Numbered from the stretch's first letter, positions 32,239 to 42,347 are shown. The stretch is 64,000 nucleotides of DNA from Streptomyces sp. SA15 (GCF_002291145.1 NZ_NTGE01000099.1:115947-179946); one strand, 5' to 3'. The notes: generated from the letters alone by a model not told the origin. Program-made: numbers and translations.

Positions 32239-33160
32239 CGATCTCCTCCGCCACCACAGCACACGCGTCCGCCGCCGGGTCGATCAGCGGGAAGTGGCCG
32301 ACGTCCTCCAGGAGCGTCAGGCCCACCACCTCGCCGGACTTCGCCGCCGCGTCCGCGTACGACTCGGCGACCGCCTGCGGGACGTCCAGGTCCGCGCGCC
32401 CCTGGACGAGCGTGGTGGCGATGCCGGTGGGGAGCAGGAGCGCCGGGTCCGCGTACGGCCGGCGCTCGGCGAACTCCTCGTCGCCGCCGAGGAGTTGCCG
32501 TACGGCACCCCCGCACACGTCCAGCTTGTCGGCGACCGTGAAGTCGGCGATCGGGGCGAGGGCGACCACGCCGCGCAGCGGGGCGGGCCGGTCGATGCGC
32601 CAGGGGGCGTCGGCGGGCAGTAGGTGCCGGGCGGCCGCCCACAGGGCGAGGTGGCCGCCCGCCGAGTGGCCGGTGACGACCGTCCGGCGCGAGTCGGCCT
32701 GCGGAAGGGCCTCGCGGACGAGCCCAGGGAGGGCGTCCAGCGCGGCGGCGACGTCGTCGAAGGTGTCCGGCCAGCGGCCCGCGACGGGCCCGGACCCCTC
32801 CGCACCCGAATCCACACCCGAACCCGAACCCACACCCGCCCGCCCCCGCCGGTACTCCACGCTCGCCACCGCGAACCCCCGCCGCGCCAGGAAGTCCGCG
32901 AACGGTGAGATGTGCCGGCGATCGTACGGCGCCCGCCAGGCACCCCCGTGCAGCACGACCACCAGCGGAGCCGGACCGCCCGGTACGCGCTCGCCGCGCG
33001 GGGCGTAGAAGTCGATCAGCTGGTCGGGGTGGTCGCCGTACGCGGCCGTGGTGTCGGGGTCGACGGCCGGGTGCGAGAAGGCCGACTCCTCTTCCATGGC
33101 GGCCCGGGCAGCTGCGTTCTGCGGTGCTGCGGCATCGCGTGCTGCGGCGTCGTCCGGCAT
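32222..33160 (-). CDS. Alpha/beta hydrolase, candidate N-formylkynurenine formamidase
   Basis: A 312-residue esterase of the hormone-sensitive-lipase/kynurenine-formamidase type. The oxyanion motif is VVLHGGAWRAPYD, the nucleophile elbow is VTGHSAGGHLALW, and late Asp and His are in RADLDVPQ and EDVGHFPLID. It lies 255 bases downstream of kynureninase and dioxygenase genes on the same strand. N-formylkynurenine hydrolysis, the step between those enzymes, is otherwise unassigned here, so this is the natural candidate. About 45 residues at the N-terminus and a Gly/Ser loop (RAGVGSGSGVDSGAEGSG) are variable. General esterase activity is the alternative. Confidence 0.78.
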   Translation of the reverse strand: MPDDAAARDAAAPQNAAARAAMEEESAFSHPAVDPDTTAAYGDHPDQLIDFYAPRGERVPGGPAPLVVVLHGGAWRAPYDRRHISPFADFLARRGFAVASVEYRRGRAGVGSGSGVDSGAEGSGPVAGRWPDTFDDVAAALDALPGLVREALPQADSRRTVVTGHSAGGHLALWAAARHLLPADAPWRIDRPAPLRGVVALAPIADFTVADKLDVCGGAVRQLLGGDEEFAERRPYADPALLLPTGIATTLVQGRADLDVPQAVAESYADAAAKSGEVVGLTLLEDVGHFPLIDPAADACAVVAEEIAQLAW

Positions 33161-33331
33161 GCTCCAACCTCTCAGCGACGAAACGGATTTGGACGGAACG
33201 GACAGGGCGGACCAGGAGAGAATTCGGCCGTTGGCGGGGACGCTATCAGGCCCATGACGTGCGCGGACACGGGGATGTCACGCTCGGTGAGGGCCAAACG
33301 GTCCTGCTGTTCCGTAACGGGGCGAACGCCC

Positions 33332-33400
33332 CGCTGGTCCATGCCCGCTGGTCCATGCCCGCTGGTCCATGCCCGCTGGTCCAGTCGGCATGGACCAGCG
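33332..33400. repeat. Tandem 14-bp repeats followed by an inverted copy
   Basis: Three head-to-tail copies of CGCTGGTCCATGCC (33332-33373) and a partial fourth are followed by the exact reverse complement GGCATGGACCAGCG at 33387-33400. The transcript could form alternative hairpins. It lies between kynU and the downstream hydrolase gene of the same strand. Confidence 0.9.
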
Positions 33401-33415
33401 AGCCCACCCAGTCCG

Positions 33416-34663
33416 TCAGCCGCCTCCCCCACTCCCCCGCAACGTCTCCGCCAGCACCCGAGCCGCCCGCTCCACGTCCGCGAAACCGACGTACAGCGGC
33501 GTGAATCCGAACCGCAGCACGTCCGGGTGCCGGAAGTCCCCGACCACCCCGCGTTCGATCAGCCGCCGCATGACGTCGCCCGCGTCCTCGCAGCGCAGCG
33601 CCACCTGGCTGCCCCGCTCCTCGTGGGCGACCGGCGTCAGGGACTCCACCCGGCCCGGCGGGACGTAGGCCGCGACGCACTCCAGGAAGAAGTCCGTCAG
33701 GGCGAGGGACTTGGCCCGGACGCTCTCGATGGGGACGCCGTCCCACACTTCCAGGGCGGCCTCCAGGGCGAGCATGGAGAGGATGTCGGGCGTGCCGACG
33801 CGGCCGCGCAAGGCCCCGGCGGCCGGTTCGTAGTCGGGCCGCATGCCGAAGGGATCGGCGTGGGAGGTCCAGCCGGGCAGCGGGGAGTCGAAACGGTCCT
33901 GGAGGTCCCGGCGCACGTACAGGTACGCCGGTGCGCCCGGGCCGCCGTTCAGGTACTTGTACGTGCAGCCGACGGCGAGGTCGACGCCGTGTGCGTCGAG
34001 CCCGACCGGCAGGGCGCCCGCGCTGTGGCACAGGTCCCAGACGACGTACGCCCCCGCCGCGTGCACCGCGGCCGTCAGCGACGGCAGGTCGTGCAGCCGA
34101 CCCGTGCGGTAGTCGACGTGGTTGAGCAGCACCGCGGCCGTACGGTCGCCCAGGACCCCCGGCACCTCGGCCGGCGTCACCGGGCGCAGGGTGCAGCCGG
34201 TCATCCGGGCCGCCGACTCGGCGATGTACCCGTCGGTGGGGAAGGTCGTCGCGTCGACGACGATCTCGTCCCGGCCGTCGGCCCCGTCGAGCCGCGCCAG
34301 CCGTACCGCACCCACAACCGCCTTGAAGACGTTGACACTCGTCGAGTCGCCGACCACGATCTGCCCGGGCGCCGCCCCGACCAGCGGAGCGATCCGGTCG
34401 CCGATCCGCTCGGGCGCCGTCCACCAGCCGCTCTCGTCCCACGAGCGGATACGCAGCTCGCCCCACTGCCGCCGTACGACGTCGTCGACGCGCCCGGGAA
34501 CGGCCGCGGGCAGCGCACCGAGCGAGTTGCCGTCGAGGTAGACGCCCGCGGCGTCAGCCGCATGATCGGACACAGCGTCGAGGACGAACTGCGCCCGCAC
34601 GCCCGCAAGTTCATCGGCGGCATCCAGCTTCTCCGCCTTCACACCGAATTCGGACTCAGACAT
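33416..34663 (-). CDS. kynU: Kynureninase
   Basis: A 415-residue pyridoxal-phosphate enzyme cleaving kynurenine to anthranilate and alanine. The PLP lysine is in CTYKYLNGGPGAPAYLYV, the cofactor Asp/His region is VVWDLCHSAGALPV, and YLDGNSLGALP is the family's N-terminal substrate loop. Length is normal. Its ATG lies inside the end of the dioxygenase gene (8-bp overlap), so the two are translationally coupled for tryptophan breakdown to anthranilate. Confidence 0.96.
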   Translation of the reverse strand: MSESEFGVKAEKLDAADELAGVRAQFVLDAVSDHAADAAGVYLDGNSLGALPAAVPGRVDDVVRRQWGELRIRSWDESGWWTAPERIGDRIAPLVGAAPGQIVVGDSTSVNVFKAVVGAVRLARLDGADGRDEIVVDATTFPTDGYIAESAARMTGCTLRPVTPAEVPGVLGDRTAAVLLNHVDYRTGRLHDLPSLTAAVHAAGAYVVWDLCHSAGALPVGLDAHGVDLAVGCTYKYLNGGPGAPAYLYVRRDLQDRFDSPLPGWTSHADPFGMRPDYEPAAGALRGRVGTPDILSMLALEAALEVWDGVPIESVRAKSLALTDFFLECVAAYVPPGRVESLTPVAHEERGSQVALRCEDAGDVMRRLIERGVVGDFRHPDVLRFGFTPLYVGFADVERAARVLAETLRGSGGGG

Positions 34664-35492
34664 GGGATCGCGCCGTCCACAGCTCGGGGAAAACGTTCTT
34701 CTGTGCGCGCTTCTCCAGCCAGGCCACGCCGGCGGAGCCGCCCGTGCCGGCCTTGGCGCCCATCGCGCGCCGGGTGGCGACCAGGTGGTCGTTGCGCCAG
34801 CGCCACACCAGTTCCGCCACGTCGGTCAACGCCTCGCCCAGCCGGGCGAGTTCGTCGTTCTCGTCACCGGAGTAGAGGGCCGCCCAGGCCTCCTCCACCT
34901 CGTCCGACGGCTCGTAGCGCCGCGACACGTCACGGTCCAGGACGGACGGCGGAATGGCGTGGCCGCGGCGGGCGAGCAGCCGTAGCACCTCGTCGTACAG
35001 GCTCGGCTCGTGCAGCGCCTTCTCCAGCTCCGCGTGGACGCGCGGCGCGCCGCGGTGCGGGACCAGCATGGACGCGGACTTCTCGCCGAGCAGGAACTCC
35101 ATCCGGCGGTACATCGCCGACTGGAAGCCGGAGCCCTCGCCGAGGGCACTGCGGTACGCGTTGAACTGGGCCGGCGTGAGCTGCCCGAGCGGCTTCCAGG
35201 AGGCGTTCAGCGCCTCCAGCTCCCGTACGGAACGCTTGAGCGCGGCGGTCGCGGTGGGTACGTCGTCGCCGCGCAGGGCCCGCGTGGCCGTCTCCCACTC
35301 GTGGACGATGACCGTGAACCACAGCTCCATCACCTGGGTCGTGACCAGGAAGACCATCTCTCCGGGGTCGTCGGAGAGGGTGTGCTGGAGGTGGGTGAGC
35401 ACGTCCGCCTTGACGTAGTCCTCGTACGGCGTCGTGCCTGCGAAGTCGAGATGCGGGCTCTCGGGCTCGTGAGCCTCGTGGGCCTGGGACAT
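34656..35492 (-). CDS. kynA: Tryptophan 2,3-dioxygenase
   Basis: A 278-residue heme dioxygenase opening the indole ring of tryptophan to N-formylkynurenine. The start is ATG 35492; the frame is open much further but only as a shadow. The proximal heme ligand region VWRWRNDHLVATRRAMG and the substrate loop KAGTGGSAGVAWLEK are present. The helix that in Xanthomonas enzyme carries the distal His reads LVTTQVMELWF here, with Thr at the position I align to that His. The gene leads the kynurenine operon. A related heme aromatic hydroxylase cannot be excluded, but kynU next to it supports the dioxygenase role. Confidence 0.9.
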   Translation of the reverse strand: MSQAHEAHEPESPHLDFAGTTPYEDYVKADVLTHLQHTLSDDPGEMVFLVTTQVMELWFTVIVHEWETATRALRGDDVPTATAALKRSVRELEALNASWKPLGQLTPAQFNAYRSALGEGSGFQSAMYRRMEFLLGEKSASMLVPHRGAPRVHAELEKALHEPSLYDEVLRLLARRGHAIPPSVLDRDVSRRYEPSDEVEEAWAALYSGDENDELARLGEALTDVAELVWRWRNDHLVATRRAMGAKAGTGGSAGVAWLEKRAQKNVFPELWTARSHV

Positions 35493-35597
35493 CGCTGTCT
35501 CCTGATGTGTACTCCGGGTAGCGGTCCGCCCTGCCGTTACCGACACGGGGCCCCGGTCCCCACCCGCATACTCCGCAATCCTCACCGAAAAGCGCAA

Positions 35598-35629
35598 GGC
35601 CCGCCTGACCTGCGTGAGGCAGGCGGGCC
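35598..35629 (-). terminator. Hairpin after the DUF3151 gene
   Basis: GGCCCGCCTG and CAGGCGGGCC form a perfect 10-bp stem with inner pairing, 19 bases past the DUF3151 stop on the minus strand and upstream of kynA. It should separate the two transcription units. Confidence 0.7.
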
Positions 35630-35647
35630 CGGAGGGACGACGGCGCT

Positions 35648-36061
35648 CTATCCCAGCGTCTGGGCCGCCGTCGGGGAGGAATCCTTGAGGAACTGGGTGC
35701 AGCGCTCGTACTCCTCCTGCTCGCCGATCGCGCCGGCGGCGCGGGCGAGGGCGTGCAGGGCGCGCAGGAAGCCGCGGTTCGGCTCGTGCTCCCAGGGGAC
35801 GGGGCCGTGGCCCTTCCAGCCGTTGCGGCGCAGGGAGTCCAGGCCGCGGTGGTAGCCCGTACGGGCGTAGGCGTACGACTCCACGACGCTGCCCCGCTCG
35901 AACGCGTCGTCGGCGAGCTGGGCCCAGGCCAGCGAGGAGGTCGGGTACTGCGCGGCGACATCGGCGGGGGCGGTGCCGCCCGCCAGCAGCTCGCGCGGCT
36001 CCGGGTCGTCGGGGAGGTGGGTCGGGGGCGGGCCCCCGAGGAGGTTTTCGTGAGTGGACAT
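35648..36061 (-). CDS. DUF3151 family protein
   Basis: A 137-residue soluble protein conserved across actinobacteria. Recognised by LLGGPPPTHLPDDPEPRELL at the start, SSLAWAQLADDAFERGSVVE, AYARTGYHRGLDSLRRNGWK and PWEHEPNRGFLRALHALARA. The helical tetratricopeptide-like character suggests a scaffold role, but no function is known. It is followed by a terminator and preceded by the divergent-looking GC-rich gap to the MFS gene. Confidence 0.92.
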   Translation of the reverse strand: MSTHENLLGGPPPTHLPDDPEPRELLAGGTAPADVAAQYPTSSLAWAQLADDAFERGSVVESYAYARTGYHRGLDSLRRNGWKGHGPVPWEHEPNRGFLRALHALARAAGAIGEQEEYERCTQFLKDSSPTAAQTLG

Positions 36062-36232
36062 GGGTCCCAGTCTGGCCCATGGAGGGGGGTGGGCGGGGCG
36101 GGCGGGGCGGGCCTTCCTGGGCGGGGGTGCGGTACGGCTTTTTTCGTCCGCCCCGACCCCGCCGGGGCGTGGACGTCCTACCGCCGCCCGCAGCCGCCGC
36201 CGTGCATCCGCGCCGACTGGCCGCCCCCGCCC

Positions 36233-37732
36233 TCAACCGCCGGACGCCCCGGCATCGCCGTCCCGCGTCGAAAGCCCCGTCCTCCCCCGCTGCCCCTCCC
36301 ACGGCGGCACAGCAACCGCCCCATGCGTCCGGCACTCCGGCTTCCGGCAATCCGGCCCCGGCCGCCGAACCGTCGCGAACGCGACCAACGCTCCCACCAC
36401 CAACACCCCCGCACACACGCCCATCGCCCGCCCGAACGCGTCGTCGAAGGCCCCCGGCGACCGGTACGCCTCCTCCCCCATCCCCGCGACCAGCGGCAAC
36501 GCCGCCACCGCGATCAGGCCCGCCGCGCGCGCCGCCGCGTTGTTGATGCCGCTGGCCAGGCCCGCCCGAGCCGTGTCCACGGAACCCAGCACGGTCGCCG
36601 TCAGCGGTGCGACCAGTGTGACCATGCCCAGGCCCAGGACCAGCAGCGCGGGCAGGACATCGGCGGCGTACGACGCACCCGGGCCGACCCGCAGCATCAG
36701 CAGCATCCCGGCGGCGCAGAGCAGAGGACCGACCGTGAGGGGGATGCGCGGGCCGATGCGCTCGCCCAGTTCGCCGGAGCGGGCGGAGAGCAGCAGCATC
36801 AGGACGGTGGTCGGCAGCAGGGCCGTACCGGCCGCGAGGGCCGAGTAGCCGACGACGACCTGGAGCTGGAGCGCGGCCAGGAAGAAGAAGCCGCCGAAGG
36901 CGGCGTACACGCACAGCGTGACCAGGTTGACCGCCGTGAACTGGCGCGACCCGAAGATGTCCAGCGGCATCATCGGATCGGGGCGGCGCTTCTCGACGTA
37001 CACGAAGGCCACCGCGGCGGCCAGGCCCGCCACCGCCGACAGGACGACGGCGAGGGACGCCGTGCGTGCCTCGATCAGCGCATACGTCACCAGGGCCAGG
37101 GCCAGCGCCCCCAGTCCGGCACCCAGTACGTCGAAGCGCCCGTGCGCGCGTCCGTCGCGCGACTCGGGGACATGCCGCAGGGCGACGGGCACGCACAGCA
37201 GTGCCAGCGGCACGTTGAGCAGGAAGACCCAGCGCCAGCCCGGGCCGTCCACCAGCCAGCCGCCGACGAACGGGCCGACCGCCGCGCCGACCCCGCCGAA
37301 CCCGGACCACAGGCCGACCGCCCGACCTCGGTCGTCGGGATGGAAGGAGGCCTGGATGAGGGCGAGGGAGCCGGGGGTGAGGAGAGCGCCTCCGATGCCT
37401 TGGAGGGCCCGGGCGGCGACCAGGACACCGGCATTCGGGGCGAGCCCGCACAGCAGTGATGCGGCGGCGAACCACAGCACACCGATGACGAAGACCTTGC
37501 GGCGGCCGTAGCGGTCACCCAGGGAACCGCCCAGCAGGATCAGCCCGGCCAGCGTCAGCATGTACGCGTTGACCGTCCACTGCAGGGCGGCGAGGTCCGC
37601 GTCGAGGTCGCGGCCGATGCGCGGCAGGGCGACATTGACGACGGTCGAGTCCAGTAGCGCCATGCTGGAGCCGAGGACGGTGGTCAGCAGGATCCACTTG
37701 CCTTGCGGCGAGGCCAGCCGGACATCGGGCAT
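36233..37732 (-). CDS. MFS multidrug exporter, DHA2 (EmrB/QacA) type
   Basis: A 499-residue membrane protein with about 14 helices. Motif A is GGSLGDRYGRRKVF, the N-terminal family signature is LLDSTVVNVALPRIGRDL, and motif C region GGVGAAVGPFVGGWLVDGPG marks a drug:proton antiporter. The C-terminal 35 residues are hydrophilic and variable. ATG 37732 has no good Shine-Dalgarno sequence and may be a near-leaderless start. No regulator is adjacent. Substrate unknown. Confidence 0.93.
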   Translation of the reverse strand: MPDVRLASPQGKWILLTTVLGSSMALLDSTVVNVALPRIGRDLDADLAALQWTVNAYMLTLAGLILLGGSLGDRYGRRKVFVIGVLWFAAASLLCGLAPNAGVLVAARALQGIGGALLTPGSLALIQASFHPDDRGRAVGLWSGFGGVGAAVGPFVGGWLVDGPGWRWVFLLNVPLALLCVPVALRHVPESRDGRAHGRFDVLGAGLGALALALVTYALIEARTASLAVVLSAVAGLAAAVAFVYVEKRRPDPMMPLDIFGSRQFTAVNLVTLCVYAAFGGFFFLAALQLQVVVGYSALAAGTALLPTTVLMLLLSARSGELGERIGPRIPLTVGPLLCAAGMLLMLRVGPGASYAADVLPALLVLGLGMVTLVAPLTATVLGSVDTARAGLASGINNAAARAAGLIAVAALPLVAGMGEEAYRSPGAFDDAFGRAMGVCAGVLVVGALVAFATVRRPGPDCRKPECRTHGAVAVPPWEGQRGRTGLSTRDGDAGASGG

Positions 37733-37812
37733 GGCCCAGGTATACACCGGTTGTGGAGCGAGCCCGGCACCGTAGCACCGAGCTCGCCCAAAACCTCTAC
37801 CCGGAGTGCCGG

Positions 37813-38844
<1,032 letters not shown>

Positions 38845-38968
38845 TCGTCCGCTCCTTGGGTGTGCGGGTTGGCGTACTGAATTGTTCTACGGCCCTGACC
38901 TAGACCTTGGGTGCGACGTCATCGTCGGCCCCATCTTTCCAGACTTGGCCGAATGGTCCATGCGGCGG

Positions 38969-39541
38969 TCAGTCGAGGCCCAGCTCGTCCTTCGAGTACG
39001 CGAACAGGTACGGCACCCCCGCACCCTCCTGGATCTTCTCGGCGGCCCCGGTCGCCCGGTCCACGATCGTCGCGACCGCCACGACCTCGGCCCCCGCCTC
39101 ACGCACGGCCTCGACGGCGGTGAGCGGCGAGCCGCCGGTGGTGGAGGTGTCCTCGACGACCAGCACCCGGCGCCCCGCGATGTCCGGCCCCTCCACCCGA
39201 CGCTGCAGCCCGTGCGCCTTGGCCGCCTTCCGTACGACGAAGGCGTCCAGCCGCTTCCCGCGCGCGGCGGCCGCGTGCAGCATGGCGGCGGCCACGGGGT
39301 CGGCGCCCATGGTCAGCCCTCCGACCGCGTCGAAGTCGAGGTCGGCGGTCAGGTCCAGCAGCACCTGACCCACCAGCGGAGCGGCCTCACCGTCGAGGGT
39401 GATGCGCCGCAGGTCGACGTAGTAGTCGGCCTCGAGACCCGACGACAGGGTCACCTTGCCGTGCACCACGGCCTTGTCCTTGATCTGCCGCAGCAGCGCG
39501 CCGCGTGTGCCTGGCGGCATTACTCCGTTGACGTCCGTCAT
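38969..39541 (-). CDS. pyrE: Orotate phosphoribosyltransferase
   Basis: A 190-residue enzyme adding phosphoribose to orotate in UMP synthesis. The PRPP-binding motif is RVLVVEDTSTTGGSPLTAV; KVTLSSGLEADYYVDLRRIT and VGGLTMGADPVAAAM are family segments. It starts 10 bases after the end of the epimerase gene on the same strand, so they may be co-transcribed. Confidence 0.97.
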   Translation of the reverse strand: MTDVNGVMPPGTRGALLRQIKDKAVVHGKVTLSSGLEADYYVDLRRITLDGEAAPLVGQVLLDLTADLDFDAVGGLTMGADPVAAAMLHAAAARGKRLDAFVVRKAAKAHGLQRRVEGPDIAGRRVLVVEDTSTTGGSPLTAVEAVREAGAEVVAVATIVDRATGAAEKIQEGAGVPYLFAYSKDELGLD

Positions 39542-39551
39542 GCCAGCCAGC

Positions 39552-40340
39552 TTAGAGGCGCCGCCAGGTCCACGTGGTGGTGGCTTCGAGTGGCTCCAGC
39601 GGCGTGACCAGGCGCGGCAGGGTGTTCAGCCCGTTGGGCGGCCCGGTCTGCGGCTCCACGCACACGGCCGCCTCCTGCTCGTCGTACACGACGACCCACT
39701 GCTCCGGGCTGGTCACCTTCAGCTCCAGCTGCCCCGGCCAGGTGAGCGTGACGTCGACGCCGTCGGGCATCCCGAAGCAGTCGTCCCAGGGGCCGGGCTT
39801 GGGGTCGAGGCGGTTGCCGGTGGGCAGGTGGTCGTCGCCGCGCTCCTCCTGCCAGGCAGGCGTGAAGTCCAGCCGTACGTCCGCCCCCTCGACGTTCCGG
39901 TTGAACCACGGATGCCAGCCGATCTGCGCCGGGAAGGAGGTCTCGTACGTCTCCACGGACATGGTCAGCGTCAGGGCGCCCTCGGTCAGGGCGACGATCT
40001 GCGTGACGCGGCCGGGGTAGGGCCAGGGGTCGACGAGGTCGTACGTGATCACCGCCTCGTTCGCGGTGACGCGGGCGGTGCTCCAGGCGCCGTCGCGGGC
40101 GGTGCCGTGGATGGCGTGCGGCGGGGAGTTGAGCGGCATCTGGTGGTCGGTCGCGCCGTCCAGGAACCGGCCGCCCCTGATCCGGCCGCACCAGGGAACC
40201 ATCGGGAAGCAGCCGAAGCGGTCGCCCTGGCGGAGGAGCTCGCTGCCGCCGAGGCGGAGCCCTCCGATCCGGCCGCCGTTGCCCGGCTGCACGGTCACCT
40301 CCGCGTCACCCGCGGTCAGCGTGATGTCTTCGTTACTCAC
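39552..40340 (-). CDS. Aldose 1-epimerase family protein
   Basis: A 262-residue beta-sandwich protein of the galactose-mutarotase-like superfamily. It has GGRIGGLRLGGSELL at the start, FGCFPMVPWCGRIRGGRF, a central catalytic-type HGTARDGAWS and QIGWHPWFNRN, and a late WVVVYDEQEAAVCVEPQTG with the Glu. The set of His and Glu residues fits sugar anomer interconversion; some relatives act on hexose-6-phosphates. It directly precedes pyrE. Confidence 0.85.
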   Translation of the reverse strand: MSNEDITLTAGDAEVTVQPGNGGRIGGLRLGGSELLRQGDRFGCFPMVPWCGRIRGGRFLDGATDHQMPLNSPPHAIHGTARDGAWSTARVTANEAVITYDLVDPWPYPGRVTQIVALTEGALTLTMSVETYETSFPAQIGWHPWFNRNVEGADVRLDFTPAWQEERGDDHLPTGNRLDPKPGPWDDCFGMPDGVDVTLTWPGQLELKVTSPEQWVVVYDEQEAAVCVEPQTGPPNGLNTLPRLVTPLEPLEATTTWTWRRL

Positions 40341-40418
40341 GGGACGACCCTACTGGCCCGATCGCCGATCAAGAGGACGGTCGGGGGCGGCCGTTGACAG
40401 CGGCGGCCGGAAACGGCC

Positions 40419-41351
40419 TCAGCGGCGTCTGCGCAGCGCCCGGCCCACGACGATCGCCGACGCCAGCACCAGCGCCGCCGCCGGTGCCGCCCAGCGGAGC
40501 GTCTGGTTGGGCACGACCGTCTGCGGGGCCGGAACGGGGGCGTAGCGACCGCGCGGCGGGGCGTGGTCGACCTCCTCCGCACTGCGCCCGATCATCGTCC
40601 GCCGCGCGTGGGCGGCCTCGGCGGGGGGTTCGGGGGGCTCCGCGAAATCCTTGGGGACATCCTCGGAGACGTCCTCGGCCAGGGACGGCGGGGGAACCTC
40701 GGTGTCGAAGACGGAGGCCGGCGCGGGGGCCTCGGGCGCTGAAGGAGTCTCTGGCTCTTCCGGTGTCTCTGACTCGTCCCGTGCCTCTGACTCGTCCCCT
40801 GCCTCTGATTCGTCCCGTGTCTCTGGCTCGTCCCGTGCCTCTGACTCGTCCCGTGCCTCTGACTCGTCCCGTGCCTCTGACTCGTCCCATGTCTCTGGCT
40901 CGTCCGGTGCCTCCTGCTCCTCCTCGCCCGCCGCGACGCCCAGGTTCTCCGCGAATCGGTTCAGCAGGCGGGTCGCGGCCGAGGCGACCGCGTCCTGCGG
41001 CAGCTCGGTGATGCGGCCGTCCGCGGAGACCGTTCCCTCGAAGGTGAGAGTGGAGCCGCCGTCCGTGTCCCGGACGCGGAGCGTGAGCGCCAGCTTGACC
41101 GAGCCGGTGCCGCGGGCCTCGGTGGCGTCGCCCTCGACGGCGTACGAACCGTCGTCCTGCCCGGAGAGGCGTACGGAGCCGCGGTAGGTGATGGAGTGAC
41201 TGCCGACGCGCACCTTCAACCGCCCGGTGACGGGCTCGGCGCCGGCGGCGTCCTGCTGGAGTCCGGGAACCGCCCGGGCGACCCGCGCTGGATCGGTGAG
41301 CGCCTCCCTGAGCCGCTCGGCCGGAACCGGAACGAACACCTCATGCTCCAT
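40419..41351 (-). CDS. CoxG-like (SRPBCC fold) protein with acidic repeat and C-terminal anchor
   Basis: A 310-residue protein. Residues 1-145 form the SRPBCC/CoxG lipid-binding-like domain (HEVFVPVPAERLREALTDPA, then GSHSITYRGSVRLSGQDDGS). Residues of about 150-205 are an acidic repeat built on DESEAR. The C-terminus has one membrane helix (AAPAAALVLASAIVVGRALR) and a basic tail. It probably tethers the SRPBCC domain to the inner membrane. No CO dehydrogenase genes are near, so the CoxG name only reflects the fold. Confidence 0.82.
   Translation of the reverse strand: MEHEVFVPVPAERLREALTDPARVARAVPGLQQDAAGAEPVTGRLKVRVGSHSITYRGSVRLSGQDDGSYAVEGDATEARGTGSVKLALTLRVRDTDGGSTLTFEGTVSADGRITELPQDAVASAATRLLNRFAENLGVAAGEEEQEAPDEPETWDESEARDESEARDESEARDEPETRDESEAGDESEARDESETPEEPETPSAPEAPAPASVFDTEVPPPSLAEDVSEDVPKDFAEPPEPPAEAAHARRTMIGRSAEEVDHAPPRGRYAPVPAPQTVVPNQTLRWAAPAAALVLASAIVVGRALRRRR
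40768..40912. repeat. 18-bp tandem repeat inside the CoxG-like gene
   Basis: Units related to GACTCGTCCCGTGCCTCT recur in phase, encoding DESEAR/DEPETR hexapeptides. The unit is six codons, so copy-number changes would keep the frame. Confidence 0.85.
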
Positions 41352-41556
41352 GGTTCGCGAGCCTACCGTTCCTGGCTAGTTCGGCCACAGTGCTGATCGG
41401 CTCACCATATTGTCCGGACTCATGGTCCGGTGGCCTCGCGAACGGTCTTCGAGGCCGGGGAACACCGCGAGTTGATCACCTCGGCACAGCCGGGTCCTGC
41501 CCAAAAGGACATGGCCTCGAGCCCTACCCGCGCTCCGGATCCTCGACCGAGGCGGT

Positions 41557-42204
41557 TCAGAGACCCACACGGGTGAAGGTCACATGCGTGACTCCGCTGG
41601 GCGAGGAGGCGGCCTCGACCTCGTAGTCCTTCTCGAGGCCCTCCAGTCCGTCCCAGAGGCGTACGCCTCGGCCGAGCAGGAGCGGGACCACCACGATGTG
41701 CATGTGGTCGATGAGCCCGGCGGCAAAGAAGTCGCGGATCACGGTGGGCCCCCCGCCGATGCGTACGTCCTGGCCGCCCGCGGCCTCGCGGGCCGTCTCG
41801 AGCGCCTCGGCGGGCGACGCGTCGAGGAAGTGGAACGTCGTGCCGCCCTCCATCTCGATCGACGGGCGCGGATGATGGGTGAGGATGAAGGTCGGTGTGT
41901 GGAACGGCGGGTTGGGCCCCCACCACCCCTTCCACTCCGGGTCCTCGTGCCACCCGGGCGGGCCGAACTTCCCGGCGCCCATGATCTCGGCGCCGATCCC
42001 GGGCGTGAACTGCCGCACGAAGGCGTCGTCGAGACCGCCGGTCCCGCCGGTCCGGCCGATCCTCTCGTGCCACCACCGGGTGGCGAACATCCACTCGTGC
42101 AGCCTTTCGCCGGCGTGGCCGAACGGCGCGTCATGGCTCAGTCCCTCACCGGTGCCGAAGCCGTCGAGCGAGATGGAGAAGTTGTGGACGCGGGCGAGTG
42201 ACAT
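41557..42204 (-). CDS. Dihydrofolate-reductase-fold (RibD C-terminal type) protein
   Basis: A 215-residue reductase-fold protein. It begins NFSISLDGFGTGEGLSHDAP, typical of the YyaP/RibD group; further motifs are TFILTHHPRPSIEMEGGTTF and GGQDVRIGGGPTVIRDFFAA, the NADP-binding segment. Members are common in Streptomyces and mostly of unknown substrate. The gene is monocistronic, followed by a 200-bp gap to the CoxG-like gene. Confidence 0.9.
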   Translation of the reverse strand: MSLARVHNFSISLDGFGTGEGLSHDAPFGHAGERLHEWMFATRWWHERIGRTGGTGGLDDAFVRQFTPGIGAEIMGAGKFGPPGWHEDPEWKGWWGPNPPFHTPTFILTHHPRPSIEMEGGTTFHFLDASPAEALETAREAAGGQDVRIGGGPTVIRDFFAAGLIDHMHIVVVPLLLGRGVRLWDGLEGLEKDYEVEAASSPSGVTHVTFTRVGL

Positions 42205-42347
42205 GGCTCGCGACTCCTTTCCTACCGCTGGTCCGGCTTCGTCGGATCAGCTCGGCCATGGAGCGATGATGGCCGCCCCGATGTCATGACGCCAATGCCT
42301 GATCGTTCGGCCTGGGGAGAACCTGGGCGCCCGCGTCCTTCAAACCT

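Noticed and set aside
34656..37475. 939-codon continuous minus-strand frame joining the tryptophan dioxygenase to a long upstream extension
   Set aside because: Only 34656-35492 has dioxygenase similarity; the rest overlaps DUF3151 and the MFS gene in other frames and contains the terminator at 35598.
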